Notes: generated by a model not told the origin, from the letters alone. A stretch of DNA of 64,000 bases from Nocardia panacis (GCF_003598715.1 NZ_QZFU01000006.1:62001-126000), one strand, 5' to 3'. Counted from the stretch's first letter, positions 26,380 through 36,088 are shown. Program-made: numbers and translations.

Positions 26380-27636
26380 ATGGCGGTAGGTGTGGCACAG
26401 GTCGACGGCGGTGCGCGGATCGATACCGGGATAAACGCCGCGCTCAGCGAAAACTATTACGCCACAGCCAAAACCGATCAAACGCCACCGTCCGTCGCTC
26501 CCACTGAGGCAGGCACATCGACCAAAGCCGACGCTGCCACCGGGTCGGGGGCACCGACCAAATCCGACGCGCCCGCGAATCCCGATACGCCGTCCAAACC
26601 CGGTGCCAAGAAACCCACCGGCGCGGGGAAACCCGGCACCGGGGGGACGATAGCTCCTGGCGAACCAGCGCCGAGCGGTGACGGCCCACCACCACCGCCG
26701 CGTCTGGTATGGACCGGAACCGCCTCGCCGATATTGGCCCAAACCATCGAGGTCGCCGACAAGATCATCCAGCTCGCCGCCGAAGCGCTCGGCAAGGGCC
26801 AGGTCCAACTGCCGCCCACGCCCAAAAGCCCGGAACTCGTGCAGCAGACCCAACTTCCCGCCAGTGCGACTGCGACGCAATACGAACAGCGCACCGCCTC
26901 GCTTCGGTCCCAACACGAATCGCTGGCGAACATGGACGACCAGGTCACCAACGCGACCGGAACGGTGGCGGAGCAGCGAGATCGTGCTCGGTGGAAAGTC
27001 TATCGGATCGCCACGGCATTGCATGACCAGCTCGCCGTCTACAACGGCAAGAAACTGGAGCCCGCCGAAGAGTACACACTGACAAAGCTGGTGCTGCGCG
27101 CGATCAAGCAGGTCGCGGACACCATCGGCTTGACCTTCGACCTCAACAAGGCGATAGCCCAGGGTTCGGATAGTACGGGCGGGATCCCACAAACCGGTGC
27201 GACATCGGGCGTCGATCCGGCCAACGGCCAAGGGGGCACTCCTGCCGCAGGTGGCGGCGGAGGCGGCGGTGGCGACATCATGTCCTCGCTGATGCAGTTG
27301 CTCACCACGCTGCCCATGCTGGCCATGCCATTGCTGAGCGTGCTGCCGCAACTGCTGAGGCAGCAGCAGGAGCAGAATCACGCAGGCAGAGACGGCGATA
27401 CGAAGGACGGCAACTCGGGGGCGAAACCTGCCGCCGCAGCACCTGCCGATCCCAAAGCGGCACCGCCCGCCGATCCCAAGACCGCGCCTGTGGATCCCAA
27501 AACAACGGCACCCGCCGATCCGAAATCCGCGCCGCCCCCGGTCGCCGCGTCGGAAGCCGGTGCGCCCCCTCCGAATCCGACTCCGGACAACAAGCCGCAG
27601 GACGCGGCAGCCACCAACCCGCCGCAACCGGCTTGA
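26380..27636 (+). CDS. Pro/Ala-rich T7SS accessory protein with DUF4226-like helical module, 418 aa
   Basis: Residues 1-110 are disordered with Pro-Asp-Lys repeats. A helical module at about 150-260 (QRTASLRSQHESLANMDDQV and ARWKVYRIATALHDQLAVY) resembles modules in the genes at 41868 and 49343. A Gly-run then leads into an uncharged Met/Leu-rich segment (DIMSSLMQLLTTLPMLAMPL, extending to about 330), and a Pro/Ala/Asp/Lys tail repeats ADPKTAP-like units. Start at ATG 26380 with GAGGCGG upstream. It is transcribed divergently from the NlpC gene. Function unknown; probably a secreted partner. Confidence 0.7.
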   Translation: MAVGVAQVDGGARIDTGINAALSENYYATAKTDQTPPSVAPTEAGTSTKADAATGSGAPTKSDAPANPDTPSKPGAKKPTGAGKPGTGGTIAPGEPAPSGDGPPPPPRLVWTGTASPILAQTIEVADKIIQLAAEALGKGQVQLPPTPKSPELVQQTQLPASATATQYEQRTASLRSQHESLANMDDQVTNATGTVAEQRDRARWKVYRIATALHDQLAVYNGKKLEPAEEYTLTKLVLRAIKQVADTIGLTFDLNKAIAQGSDSTGGIPQTGATSGVDPANGQGGTPAAGGGGGGGGDIMSSLMQLLTTLPMLAMPLLSVLPQLLRQQQEQNHAGRDGDTKDGNSGAKPAAAAPADPKAAPPADPKTAPVDPKTTAPADPKSAPPPVAASEAGAPPPNPTPDNKPQDAAATNPPQPA

Positions 27637-27637
27637 T

Positions 27638-27691
27638 CACACTGAAACGGGGCTCCGGTCATTGCGACGACCGGAGCCCCGCTTCGGTGTG
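27638..27691. terminator. Bidirectional terminator between convergent genes
   Basis: The core stem CGGGGCTCCGGTC (27648-27660) pairs perfectly with GACCGGAGCCCCG (27669-27681) around an 8-base loop. The stem extends outward with few mismatches to CACAC/GTGTG at 27638 and 27691. It starts just after the TGA of the plus-strand gene and serves the convergent gene ending at 27761. Confidence 0.85.
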
Positions 27692-27760
27692 AGCAGTATG
27701 GCCATTGCGGTCCTCGGATACGGATGAACCTCCGGCGCAATGGAGCACCGCGATAGATGC

Positions 27761-30199
27761 TCAGATCTGAACCGGCGGACGCTCTTTGGCCGGATCGGTC
27801 GACACCGGCGGGGCAGGCGCCGGGGCCTCGGGCGTGGGATCACCGCCCGCAACGGGGTTGCTGCTCGGCGCGGGAGGAACGATATCCGTGCCGGGAGTAT
27901 GGAAGAAGCCCCGGAAATCGCCGTATGCTCCGACTCCGCCTTCGGGCATATTGTTCGGATCGGTCAACGGAACAGTATTCCCGTTGAGGAGTATGAAATA
28001 CCCGTCGGCGTTACGCAGGACCAACGCAGTGTGGTTGTCCCACTTCGCGATATCGCCGGTCCGCACCAGAGAGGGGTCCACCGGCTGCCATGTCGAGGCA
28101 TTGGCCGGTGTCCCCGCGTAGGCGGCGCGGGCATCGCTGCCGCTGTGGTTGGCCTGCTCCTTGGTCACCGCTTGTTCGACGACCCGCGAGACCACCTGGT
28201 TCTCCTTGCCCACCGCCAGATTCACGCCCTTGTCCGGGTGGGGCGAGCCACCGGGATCCTTCGCGGTCACGGGAGTGGGCTGCTGCGCGGACGACCCGGT
28301 CGCCTGCTGTCCATCGGCCGGGGCCGAATTGCCTCGTGCAGCACGGGAATCCGAACCGCGGGAGGAATGCCTGCCGGAACCGTCGAACTGTTGGCGTGCC
28401 GTGATGTTGTTGGCCAGCGCGGGCATCATCTGGGACATCGCAATAAGGGGGCCTATCAGGCCGGCCGTAGAGTTGTTGTTCGACCGGTTCGGCGGAGCCG
28501 TCGACGGTTGAAGGCCGGCCCGCCGAACCCCGGAATTCGACCGCCCGGCAAGGTGATTGTCGAGCCGGTTCCACGCCTGAGCATTCGGGTCGGCGGCCGA
28601 GCCATTCGACCCGACGCCATTACCGACGCCCGAATCGTCGGTGGGCTGTCCCGAATCGCCGAGGTGCTCGGGATCCAGGAGATCACCCGAACCATTGGGC
28701 GCGGCGGACTTGTCCCCGGCGGTATCACCCGAACCGGTCAGATCGATGCCATCGAGTGCGGAATTCACATCGAAGGGCGCGTTGACGGGTTTTGCGGGAG
28801 CGCCCGTGTCGGCGGATTGGCCGTTGCCGAGTCCCGCGTTGCCTCCGGACCCGTTGCCATTTCCGGCCCCGGTACCGGTACCCGTACCAGCACCGGTATC
28901 GGTGCCGGTACCGCTCTCGCCACCGCCGGGTGTCGCGCCACCGCCGGTGGCTCCGTTCACATTCCCGCCCGCGGCCGCCGCCGCGGTCTTGACCGCATCC
29001 ACTTTCTGGTGCACGGTGCCGACCGTGTCCTCCATCTGTTTGATGAGGCCCTGCTCGATATCCTGCATGATCGCGTTGAACTCCGGCGAGAAGCGAGCCT
29101 CCGGTAGATCTCCCTCGTGCGGCACCGTTGCCGGATCCATGCGGTGCGAGATCAGTTTGTCGGAACGGGGCACCTGGGTGGTGTCGCCGGTCGCACCGCC
29201 CACACCGCGCGGCACATAGGCCCCGAACATCTGTGCCGCGGACAGGGATCGGTCGAGAGCTTCGATATCGTTTTTAATACCTTCGAAGGCCGCGTCGATT
29301 TTCGCACCGGTCTCATGCACCGCGGTCGCCACGATGGAATCCCTGGTTTGCAAGTCCTTGATCATGTCGTTCATCCCGGCCTCGGCTCGGGAATATTGCT
29401 CCATGGTCAGCGAGGAGATCGTAGCGGGGTCGACGCCCCGTTTCGTCAACATATCGCTGAAATCGGGGACCGGAGAGGTGTCGCCGCTACCGAGTTTGTC
29501 CACGAGCAATTGCAGCCTGATCGTGGTGAACCGGATGAAGTCGTACAGTTGCGTTCGCGCGTAAGGGGGCTGGTGCAGGACAACGGTGTAGCGCGGATGA
29601 GGACCGGAGTCCGCCGAGTTCACCGTGTGGATCGGCACGCCGTCCTTGTTGAATACGACAAGGCTGCCATCGGGATTCAGTCGCACCCCGACCGGTTTGC
29701 CGTCGGCTTCGGCTGGACCGTATTTCCCTAGTGCCAGCGTCGTGACGCCGTCGTTGGTGAGGTTGAACGCGCCGGTCTCGTCCACCATCGCCGAGGCGGC
29801 GTTCTTGTACCCCTTGCCCCCCTCCCAAATGACGCGCGGTCCGCCCGCGCCGACGTATTTTTCGACCAACCCGAGGTTGGGATCCCAGGAGACCTCGTAG
29901 TTTCCCGACTTGAGAGTCATCCCCGGCTTGAATTCCTTGCCCGCCGCAAGAGAATCCGGACCCAATTGTCCTTGCTGCCGAGTGATTTCCAGTTTTTCGT
30001 CCTGGTCCCGCCGTCGCCGGAGGACGCTCAAAAGGTCGTCTTGCTGTTTTTCCTCTATTTTGTCCGAAGCGGCGGCCCATGCCTGTTGGTCTTCCTGCCT
30101 GGCACCGACACCCGGAGGGTGTTGCGCGGCCTGCGCATACGCCTCTTCCAGCGTGGGCGGCTTCTTCTTGCCGTCCTCGTCGTTGTTCTTATCGCTCAT
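27761..30199 (-). CDS. Large accessory protein with bulb-type lectin domain and C-terminal CHAP-like domain, 812 aa
   Basis: After a charged N-terminus, residues about 81-200 form a bulb-type (mannose-binding) lectin-like repeat: LAAGKEFKPGMTLKSGNYEV, then VDETGAFNLTNDGVTTLALG, then LNPDGSLVVFNKDGVPIHTV. A helical part and a Gly/Ser/Thr-rich linker follow, then a hydrophobic stretch TAGLIGPLIAMSQMMPALAN. The C-terminal domain (about 715-790; LVRTGDIAKWDNHTALVLRN) looks like a CHAP/NlpC-type fold whose catalytic Cys is not evident. A similar end occurs in the gene at 39237. Start ATG 30199, four bases after the upstream stop. Likely an exported cell-wall or glycan-binding protein. Confidence 0.72.
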   Translation of the reverse strand: MSDKNNDEDGKKKPPTLEEAYAQAAQHPPGVGARQEDQQAWAAASDKIEEKQQDDLLSVLRRRRDQDEKLEITRQQGQLGPDSLAAGKEFKPGMTLKSGNYEVSWDPNLGLVEKYVGAGGPRVIWEGGKGYKNAASAMVDETGAFNLTNDGVTTLALGKYGPAEADGKPVGVRLNPDGSLVVFNKDGVPIHTVNSADSGPHPRYTVVLHQPPYARTQLYDFIRFTTIRLQLLVDKLGSGDTSPVPDFSDMLTKRGVDPATISSLTMEQYSRAEAGMNDMIKDLQTRDSIVATAVHETGAKIDAAFEGIKNDIEALDRSLSAAQMFGAYVPRGVGGATGDTTQVPRSDKLISHRMDPATVPHEGDLPEARFSPEFNAIMQDIEQGLIKQMEDTVGTVHQKVDAVKTAAAAAGGNVNGATGGGATPGGGESGTGTDTGAGTGTGTGAGNGNGSGGNAGLGNGQSADTGAPAKPVNAPFDVNSALDGIDLTGSGDTAGDKSAAPNGSGDLLDPEHLGDSGQPTDDSGVGNGVGSNGSAADPNAQAWNRLDNHLAGRSNSGVRRAGLQPSTAPPNRSNNNSTAGLIGPLIAMSQMMPALANNITARQQFDGSGRHSSRGSDSRAARGNSAPADGQQATGSSAQQPTPVTAKDPGGSPHPDKGVNLAVGKENQVVSRVVEQAVTKEQANHSGSDARAAYAGTPANASTWQPVDPSLVRTGDIAKWDNHTALVLRNADGYFILLNGNTVPLTDPNNMPEGGVGAYGDFRGFFHTPGTDIVPPAPSSNPVAGGDPTPEAPAPAPPVSTDPAKERPPVQI

Positions 30200-30203
30200 G
30201 GAA

Positions 30204-32087
30204 TCAGCCGATTGACGGCGGCGCTTCCGTCGGCGGCGCGCTGACCGACGGCGCGGTGACCCCACCGACCGGCGGCGCCGTCCGCGCCACCCGATCGGCA
30301 GGCGCGGCCGACACCGGGGCCGGAGCCGCGACGAAGGTCGGATGATTCACGATCTGCTCGTGCGCGTAGGCCGCGTCGCGCAGCACCTGCGGCTGCGGCT
30401 CTTCGGCCAGCAACAGCACCAACTCATTGCAGCGGCGTTCGAAGACCAGGTCGCGCAGGTCGGCCGCCTCGTCGACGATGCGCAACTCCCCGAGTCCGAC
30501 TCGACCCACATCGACCCGGTGGGTCAGCATCGAGGCGGCCAACAGGTCATCGGCCTCACGCAGTTCGGCCCACAGGGCGCGGGAGACGGGTTGCCTGGCA
30601 TGCACCATGGCGAGGATCCGATCGCGGGCTCGGCGCGCTTCGGCCGCCTCGGCGCTGCGTGCGCCGTGGTAGGACACGTGCCGGTGCGCATCGGAGGCCA
30701 TCTGGACGGTCCGCGCGTGAACCTGTGAATCCGGCACCTGCGCAAGAGATTTCAGGCCGTCGATGGATCCGGTGAGCCCGAGCCGGTCGGTCGTGTCCGC
30801 CGTGGCGACCCGCAGATCGACGTCGTAGTTCGGCGCGACCATGCCTTCCATCGCCACTTCCGGGAGTTGGGCGCGCAGACCGGGATCGATCGATCCCGAC
30901 GACACCAGGGCCGAGGTCGCTCCACCGGCCTTCTCGCCCCAGGCCAGTCCGAACTCCGCGAGCACGCGCGCCGGATCCGCGACGCCCTCCCACGGCGATC
31001 CTTCGGTGACACCGAGGAATTCGTCCCACAACCAGGGGGTGGACACCGTGCGCGGCAGGAAAAGTCCGGCGGGCAGCCATCCTCGACCCTCGTTCGAGGT
31101 CAGGAAGACACCGATACCATCGGGGCCGCGTACCACCGATACCGCCCACATCATGCCGACCGGCGTGTCCACCGCGGCGAGCACCGCACCCAGCAGTGTC
31201 TTGGCCAGGACCAGATCCTCGTTGACCGAATCACCCACCACGTAGTCCGGTTCGGCCGCTTTCTGCTTTGCGGCGGCGACGGCGGAGGAGAAGGGCGTCG
31301 GCACGACGGCGGGCACCGCCTCCGTGGCTTCGTTGGCAGCGGAAGGCGATTGGGTCTCGCTGCCGCGCCCGGTGCCGGATGTGACACCACCCTCTGGAGC
31401 GAAGGCAGACAAGGGGGGTATCGAATCATTGACTGCCGCAGACGAGTTGGTCGGTGCGGCGACACCGTGTTGACCGGGCGTCCCCGCTGATGGACCACCG
31501 GTCTCGGATCCGGGCATGCTCGGATGCGACACACCGGGCATGCTCTGGGCCGGCATGCCGGAACCTTGCTGTCCCGCAGTCGGATTCGGGGCGGCCGACA
31601 TGCCCGAGGACTCGTGCTGGGGATTCGGGTCGCCCGTAGGACCGGCGGCGTGCCCGCCCGCAGCAGGCGGGTGGCCCGGTGCGGCGGGGGTCGCGTCGTG
31701 CGCCGGAGGTGGCGTATGGGATGCGGGCACCGGGTGAGATCCGGGCATCGGATCGTGCGGCCCGGGTGAACCGTGGCCAGGGAGTGTGTTGTTGAATTCG
31801 GCCACGTTGTTACCTTCCGTTTGACGGAAGGTTTCGACGGCGGCTTGGAGTTGTTCGGCGGTATCGTCGTGACTTTTCGCGAGCTCGAGTCCGGCCTCTT
31901 CTCGCGCATGATAGTACCTGCCCAGCGCTTCGTAGACATCATCGGCGATGTGTCCGTAGGTCGCTTGGAACCTCGCGAGCCAATCCCTAGGCGGCTTGGA
32001 CCACTCCCGCGTCTCCTCGGCCGCGCGCCGATGTTCGGCGGCCAGCCGCAGAAACTCCTGGTAGTCGACATCGAAGTTGCCCGCCAT
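30204..32087 (-). CDS. T7SS accessory protein, EspC-like N-terminus plus DUF5632/DUF5631-like C-terminus, 627 aa
   Basis: Residues 1-110 form an EspC/WXG-like helical region (FLRLAAEHRRAAEETREWS). A Pro/Met/Ser-rich middle follows. From about 295 the chain resembles the C-terminal domains of mycobacterial Rv2082/Rv3899c/Rv0029-type proteins, with SVVRGPDGIGVFLTSNEGRG, WLPAGLFLPRTVSTPWLWDE and DPARVLAEFGLAWG. The gene at 33431 has a paralogous C-terminus. ATG 32087 is preceded by AAGGA. It heads a three-member stretch with the lectin gene and lies 73 bp downstream of site 5. Molecular role unknown; no catalytic motif recognised. Confidence 0.75.
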   Translation of the reverse strand: MAGNFDVDYQEFLRLAAEHRRAAEETREWSKPPRDWLARFQATYGHIADDVYEALGRYYHAREEAGLELAKSHDDTAEQLQAAVETFRQTEGNNVAEFNNTLPGHGSPGPHDPMPGSHPVPASHTPPPAHDATPAAPGHPPAAGGHAAGPTGDPNPQHESSGMSAAPNPTAGQQGSGMPAQSMPGVSHPSMPGSETGGPSAGTPGQHGVAAPTNSSAAVNDSIPPLSAFAPEGGVTSGTGRGSETQSPSAANEATEAVPAVVPTPFSSAVAAAKQKAAEPDYVVGDSVNEDLVLAKTLLGAVLAAVDTPVGMMWAVSVVRGPDGIGVFLTSNEGRGWLPAGLFLPRTVSTPWLWDEFLGVTEGSPWEGVADPARVLAEFGLAWGEKAGGATSALVSSGSIDPGLRAQLPEVAMEGMVAPNYDVDLRVATADTTDRLGLTGSIDGLKSLAQVPDSQVHARTVQMASDAHRHVSYHGARSAEAAEARRARDRILAMVHARQPVSRALWAELREADDLLAASMLTHRVDVGRVGLGELRIVDEAADLRDLVFERRCNELVLLLAEEPQPQVLRDAAYAHEQIVNHPTFVAAPAPVSAAPADRVARTAPPVGGVTAPSVSAPPTEAPPSIG

Positions 32088-32159
32088 GCCCGAGAAATCC
32101 TTTCCGCCGCCGACACTTTCATTCTCGATGCTTCCCACCTGTGGCGATCGGCGCGCAAC

Positions 32160-32175
32160 TTCCCAAGCCGGGGAA
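32160..32175. promoter_or_regulatory. TTCCC-N6-GGGAA palindrome, site 5 (exact)
   Basis: TTCCCAAGCCGGGGAA lies in the 248-bp divergent gap, 73 bp upstream of the minus-strand gene (start 32087) and 161 bp upstream of the plus-strand gene (start 32336). A weaker second copy (TTCCCACCTGTGGCGA, two mismatches) is at 32132-32147. Confidence 0.55.
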
Positions 32176-32335
32176 GCGGATTCGCGGGTGCGGCGGAGAG
32201 CTGCCGCACAATCGGCGGCGGAGTGCACACCGGCGGACGGCGCGCACCGAATCGGTCGTGCACTGTCCGAATACCGGCGCGCGGCAGGGCTTCCCACACG
32301 GCCTGGCCGACCTCGAGGCGAGCAGGGGGCGCAGG

Positions 32336-33421
32336 GTGAATCAGGCGGCGCACAGCGAGATCGGTGACGCGACGCAGCTGGTGTCGACGCTGGACCGGAT
32401 GATCGCACAGGCCGCCGCGATGGTCGGGGAGTTGCAGGCCGCGATCGCACAGGCCGAGGCGCTGCGCGACCAACTGTCGGGATACCCCGGACAACCCGCG
32501 ACCGCGAACGAACCCGCGCGGGCCGCTAGTTCCTCCGAGCGCGCCGGGTCGGAATCGCCGCGACGTCCCACCACGCCGTGGACGAGGAGGCATCGACCCA
32601 CCGGAACATCGACGCGCACCCCGCTCAGATCCGTACCTGTGCAGCGACGTTCGTCGCCGGTTTCGCGTGCCACACCGCCCGAGCCGCCGATCCCCGCGCT
32701 CGAGCAGGTGGCCGACGAGCGGGCCACACCCGCGCTGCTCGAGCACCCTCCGACCCCGATGGAAAATTCCGCTGCCACAGCACAACACGCACCGAAACCG
32801 AACGCTCACCCCTCGGTGCCCGTCTCGGACCTGGAGGTGCTGCGCATCGCCGAGGAGATCTCGGCCCGACATGGGATCGCGGTGATCGGATTCGACCGGA
32901 TGGGCGTACCGGAGCAGGCAGCCAGAGAGATCGCGGAGACCATCGCCCAGATGTCGGCGAAGTACCCGATACCACTGCGCGGCATAGAGATCGCCGAATT
33001 GCCCGCCGGAGTGCCCGCGCAGTTGATCCGCGAGATCGGGGCCGAACCAGAACGAACCGGTGTCCGCATCGCGATCAACGGCGCGCTTCTCGCACAGGCG
33101 GGGACGAAAGCCGGTCCCGCAGTGGAGCTGAGGTCGGTCATCGTGCGCGAGTTCGGGCGAGCCCTCGACGTGGCGGGCGGCTTCCGCGCCCGCATGTCGG
33201 CGCAGAAGGATCTGCTTGGCGGATTCCTGCGCATCGACAGCCGTCCGGGCACCCTGACGGCCGATGCGCTGCGACTACCGGGGCAACTCGATCCCGGCCA
33301 GGCGTTGGCCGAGGCTTTCGCCGAGGTCGAACTGTCCGCGGGTCACGCGAGTGACCACGCGAAACACCTGCACCGACTGCTGCTCTCCGTGGTGCCGCGG
33401 GAGATGAAACCGCGGCGTTGA
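32336..33421 (+). CDS. T7SS accessory protein with degenerate metallopeptidase-like domain, 361 aa
   Basis: The N-terminus is a short coiled helix (QLVSTLDRMIAQAAAMVGEL). A basic Pro/Arg-rich linker reaches about residue 150. A folded C-terminal domain starts at SDLEVLRIAEEISARHGIAV. It contains SVIVREFGRALDVAGG, which looks like the HExGHALD zinc motif of some metallopeptidase-like domains with both histidines replaced by arginine (RExGR). The fold may be kept without zinc catalysis; this is inference. The start is GTG 32336; the longer frame upstream has no coding character and crosses site 5. It converges on the gene ending at 33431 with only 9 bases between. Confidence 0.68.
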   Translation: MNQAAHSEIGDATQLVSTLDRMIAQAAAMVGELQAAIAQAEALRDQLSGYPGQPATANEPARAASSSERAGSESPRRPTTPWTRRHRPTGTSTRTPLRSVPVQRRSSPVSRATPPEPPIPALEQVADERATPALLEHPPTPMENSAATAQHAPKPNAHPSVPVSDLEVLRIAEEISARHGIAVIGFDRMGVPEQAAREIAETIAQMSAKYPIPLRGIEIAELPAGVPAQLIREIGAEPERTGVRIAINGALLAQAGTKAGPAVELRSVIVREFGRALDVAGGFRARMSAQKDLLGGFLRIDSRPGTLTADALRLPGQLDPGQALAEAFAEVELSAGHASDHAKHLHRLLLSVVPREMKPRR

Positions 33422-33430
33422 GCCGCGTTC

Positions 33431-36088
33431 TCACACCGGCCCCGCGCTGATCGACGGCGGCCGCGGCGCCGGATTCGCGGGCGGGCGAGCGAAATCGGGG
33501 TGGCCCACGAGCGACCCGTGCGCGTACACCGCGTCGCGCAGGCTCTGCCTGGTCGGCGCTCGCGCCAACAGCAGGACCAGTTCATCGCATCTGCGCTCGA
33601 AAGCCATGGCGCGCACGAACGCCGACTCCGCCGCCGGACGACCCGCCGCGTCGGAACGCAGGCCGCCCAGCGGAATTCGCGACACATCCAAGCGGTGCCC
33701 GGCCATCGTCGCGGCGAGCAGATCGTCCGCGTCCCCCAGTTCGGTCCACCACTGCTCCGGAATATCGTTCCCCGAACGCAGGGCGAGCAGGATGCGCTGC
33801 CGAAGCTCGTTCAGTGCCACCGAATCCGGTGCGATCGAACCCAACCTCCGCACGCGCACATGGGCATCCACCGCGAGCCCGAGCCGGTGCGCCGCGATCC
33901 GCTCGTCGGGGATCGCGGCCACCTGGTCGAGGAGTCGAGCGTCGGCAATCAAACTCAGTCGATCGATCAATCCCGGTGCGGATGACCGGAATTCGGGTCC
34001 GGGACCGATCTCGACCGGCCCTTCGAGCGCGACCTCGCGCAGTTGTCCACGCAGCTCGCGCTCGATCGACTCGGAGGAGACGATCGCCGACACCCGCCCG
34101 CCCGTCTTGCGCCCCCAGGCGGTGCCGAACTCGGCGAGGACCCTGGCGGGATCGGAAATCCCTTCCCACGCACCGCTGTCCGCTTCGGCCCAGACCCACG
34201 GCGTCGACATCTCGCGCGGCAGGTACAGACCGGCGGGCAGCCATCCCCTGCCCTCATTGGAGGTGAGGAACGCGCTCACACCGCCCTGATGACGCAGCAC
34301 CGCGACACCGAATCCGGTGCCGATCGTCGAGTCGTCGACCGCGCTCAGCACACCGCGCAGCAGCGTCCTGGCCAGCACCAGATCGCCATCCGCACGCTCT
34401 CCGACCACGAATGCCGGGGCAGCGGCGGTGAGCAACGCCGCGCCCACCGCGTCGCGCAGCACCTCATCGCTGCCCTTGTCCTCACGGCGCGCACCGGGAT
34501 CACGGTGCGAATCCGGCAGACCCGCAGGGCGATTCGGTGCCGTCGGACGCGCCTGCTGACCCGAGGACTCGCCCGGCGCGGCAACTCCCGAACCGCTCGG
34601 GGCGGTCACGCCCGGCCGGATATCGGCGATCGGCGCACGCGGGGGCGCGGCGGCCCGTCCTTCCGAGGGTGCGGCGGCGGCAGCTGTATTCGACGCGGGA
34701 GCCGATGCTTGATGTGGTACAGCAGGCGACGATGCGACCTGCGGTCCAGCGTTCGCGGCAAGTTGCGCCAGCGCCGCACCCGCAACCGAAGTCATCGAGT
34801 CGTCGGCCGAAAATCCTTGTGGTCGTGCGGAATCGGTGTCATGTCGACTTCCCGATAGACGACTGTCGGCCCCCGAGGGGCCTGCCGAGCCACTTCGTGC
34901 CGCGCCGGGAACATCGGTCGGGGCATCGGCAGCGGGCGAACCTGTCGAGCCGTTCACCGTCCCGGAGTGCGACGCGGTCGTCCCCGCATCGGTGGCTTTC
35001 GATACGGGTTCGGTCCCATGGTGCGCGGTCTCACCGACGCTCGACCCGGTCCCTGATGGCTGCCCGGCGTGCGATTCGAGTCCGTATGCCGCCCCGGACT
35101 GCCCCGGGTAGACCGGGGTTGCCATGTGACCCGGCCCGGCGGCGGGAGCGGGGGCAGAACCCTGTCGCGAGTCCGCCGTGCCGGGCGGATTCGCCGATCC
35201 GCCTTCATCAATCGGCATCCGGTGCTGCGGCGATCCGGTGTGTCCTGCGGTGCCGCCGTCGGGTCTGCGGTCGTGCTCGCTCGGCGGTCGCACCGGGTCA
35301 TGCGGCTGCGGTGAACTCCCATCGACTCGACCATCGTTGGGCTCCGGCCCGGTGCCGGGAGTTCCGATCGGCGGCAGGTTTCCGGTATCGATCGGTGCCA
35401 CCACTACCGGTGCGGGATCGGTTTCGGTCCGCGAATTCCCGCCCGTCCCTTCGGTATTCGGCCCCGGTGGCGGGTGCTCCCCCGATTTCGAGCCGCCCTG
35501 CCCCATGGGCGGGCCGGGACGGGACGGACCGCCACCCCCGGTGGGCTGGGGGACGATACCGGGCAGATCCAGCGCCTCGGCCAGCGCGGTCAACCCCGGT
35601 AGCGCGGCGGCGGGCACTTTCTCCACCGCCTCGTCCACTACCTTGCGCACAGTGGCGCGGGCGTGGCCTTCGATATCGGAGACGCGAGACGGGAGATTCT
35701 TCTTCGCCTCCGCGTCGACGGCGTCCTTGGTCTCGGCCCGAATATCCCGGTCGGCATCGTGCACCGCATCCAAGATCGCGTTCTGTGTCTTGCGAACCAG
35801 GTCCCCGTATTCGGTGAAGACATCGGCCGCACCGTGCAGCGCTGCGGCGAGCGCGGCCGGGACACCGGTCTCGGATTGCATCGCGTCTTTGGCCGGCTGC
35901 AATCCGACACTGGCCGGGACCGCGGCGGCGAACTCCCGCCCGACCCGCGCCACCGCATCGGTATCGAGCGACTGCGCGCCCTCCTGCGCCAAACGGGCCA
36001 TGCGATACCACTCCGACGGACCTATGCGCGGCCAGTTGTCTTCGACAATGGCCTCCCAGCGGTGACCGCTGTCCGGCTGCGGGTCCAT
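33431..36088 (-). CDS. T7SS accessory protein, long Pro/Gly-rich with DUF5632/DUF5631-like C-terminus, 885 aa
   Basis: The N-terminal helical region (NWPRIGPSEWYRMARLAQEG to about 170) is followed by a 350-residue disordered Pro/Gly/Ser stretch and a small Ala-rich hydrophobic stretch (SVAGAALAQLAANAG). The C-terminal 350 residues are paralogous to those of the gene at 30204: FLTSNEGRGWLPAGLYLPRE, DPARVLAEFGTAWGRK, and FERRCDELVLLLARAP shared near the end. Start ATG 36088, ten bases after the EspC-like gene, without a clear ribosome site. It is the last gene of a long operon from 41708. Function unknown, candidate substrate. Confidence 0.75.
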   Translation of the reverse strand: MDPQPDSGHRWEAIVEDNWPRIGPSEWYRMARLAQEGAQSLDTDAVARVGREFAAAVPASVGLQPAKDAMQSETGVPAALAAALHGAADVFTEYGDLVRKTQNAILDAVHDADRDIRAETKDAVDAEAKKNLPSRVSDIEGHARATVRKVVDEAVEKVPAAALPGLTALAEALDLPGIVPQPTGGGGPSRPGPPMGQGGSKSGEHPPPGPNTEGTGGNSRTETDPAPVVVAPIDTGNLPPIGTPGTGPEPNDGRVDGSSPQPHDPVRPPSEHDRRPDGGTAGHTGSPQHRMPIDEGGSANPPGTADSRQGSAPAPAAGPGHMATPVYPGQSGAAYGLESHAGQPSGTGSSVGETAHHGTEPVSKATDAGTTASHSGTVNGSTGSPAADAPTDVPGAARSGSAGPSGADSRLSGSRHDTDSARPQGFSADDSMTSVAGAALAQLAANAGPQVASSPAVPHQASAPASNTAAAAAPSEGRAAAPPRAPIADIRPGVTAPSGSGVAAPGESSGQQARPTAPNRPAGLPDSHRDPGARREDKGSDEVLRDAVGAALLTAAAPAFVVGERADGDLVLARTLLRGVLSAVDDSTIGTGFGVAVLRHQGGVSAFLTSNEGRGWLPAGLYLPREMSTPWVWAEADSGAWEGISDPARVLAEFGTAWGRKTGGRVSAIVSSESIERELRGQLREVALEGPVEIGPGPEFRSSAPGLIDRLSLIADARLLDQVAAIPDERIAAHRLGLAVDAHVRVRRLGSIAPDSVALNELRQRILLALRSGNDIPEQWWTELGDADDLLAATMAGHRLDVSRIPLGGLRSDAAGRPAAESAFVRAMAFERRCDELVLLLARAPTRQSLRDAVYAHGSLVGHPDFARPPANPAPRPPSISAGPV

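Noticed and set aside
26286..26381. Longer start for the NlpC gene at 26381
   Set aside because: It would overlap the divergent gene start and its promoter region; ATG 26285 has a ribosome site.
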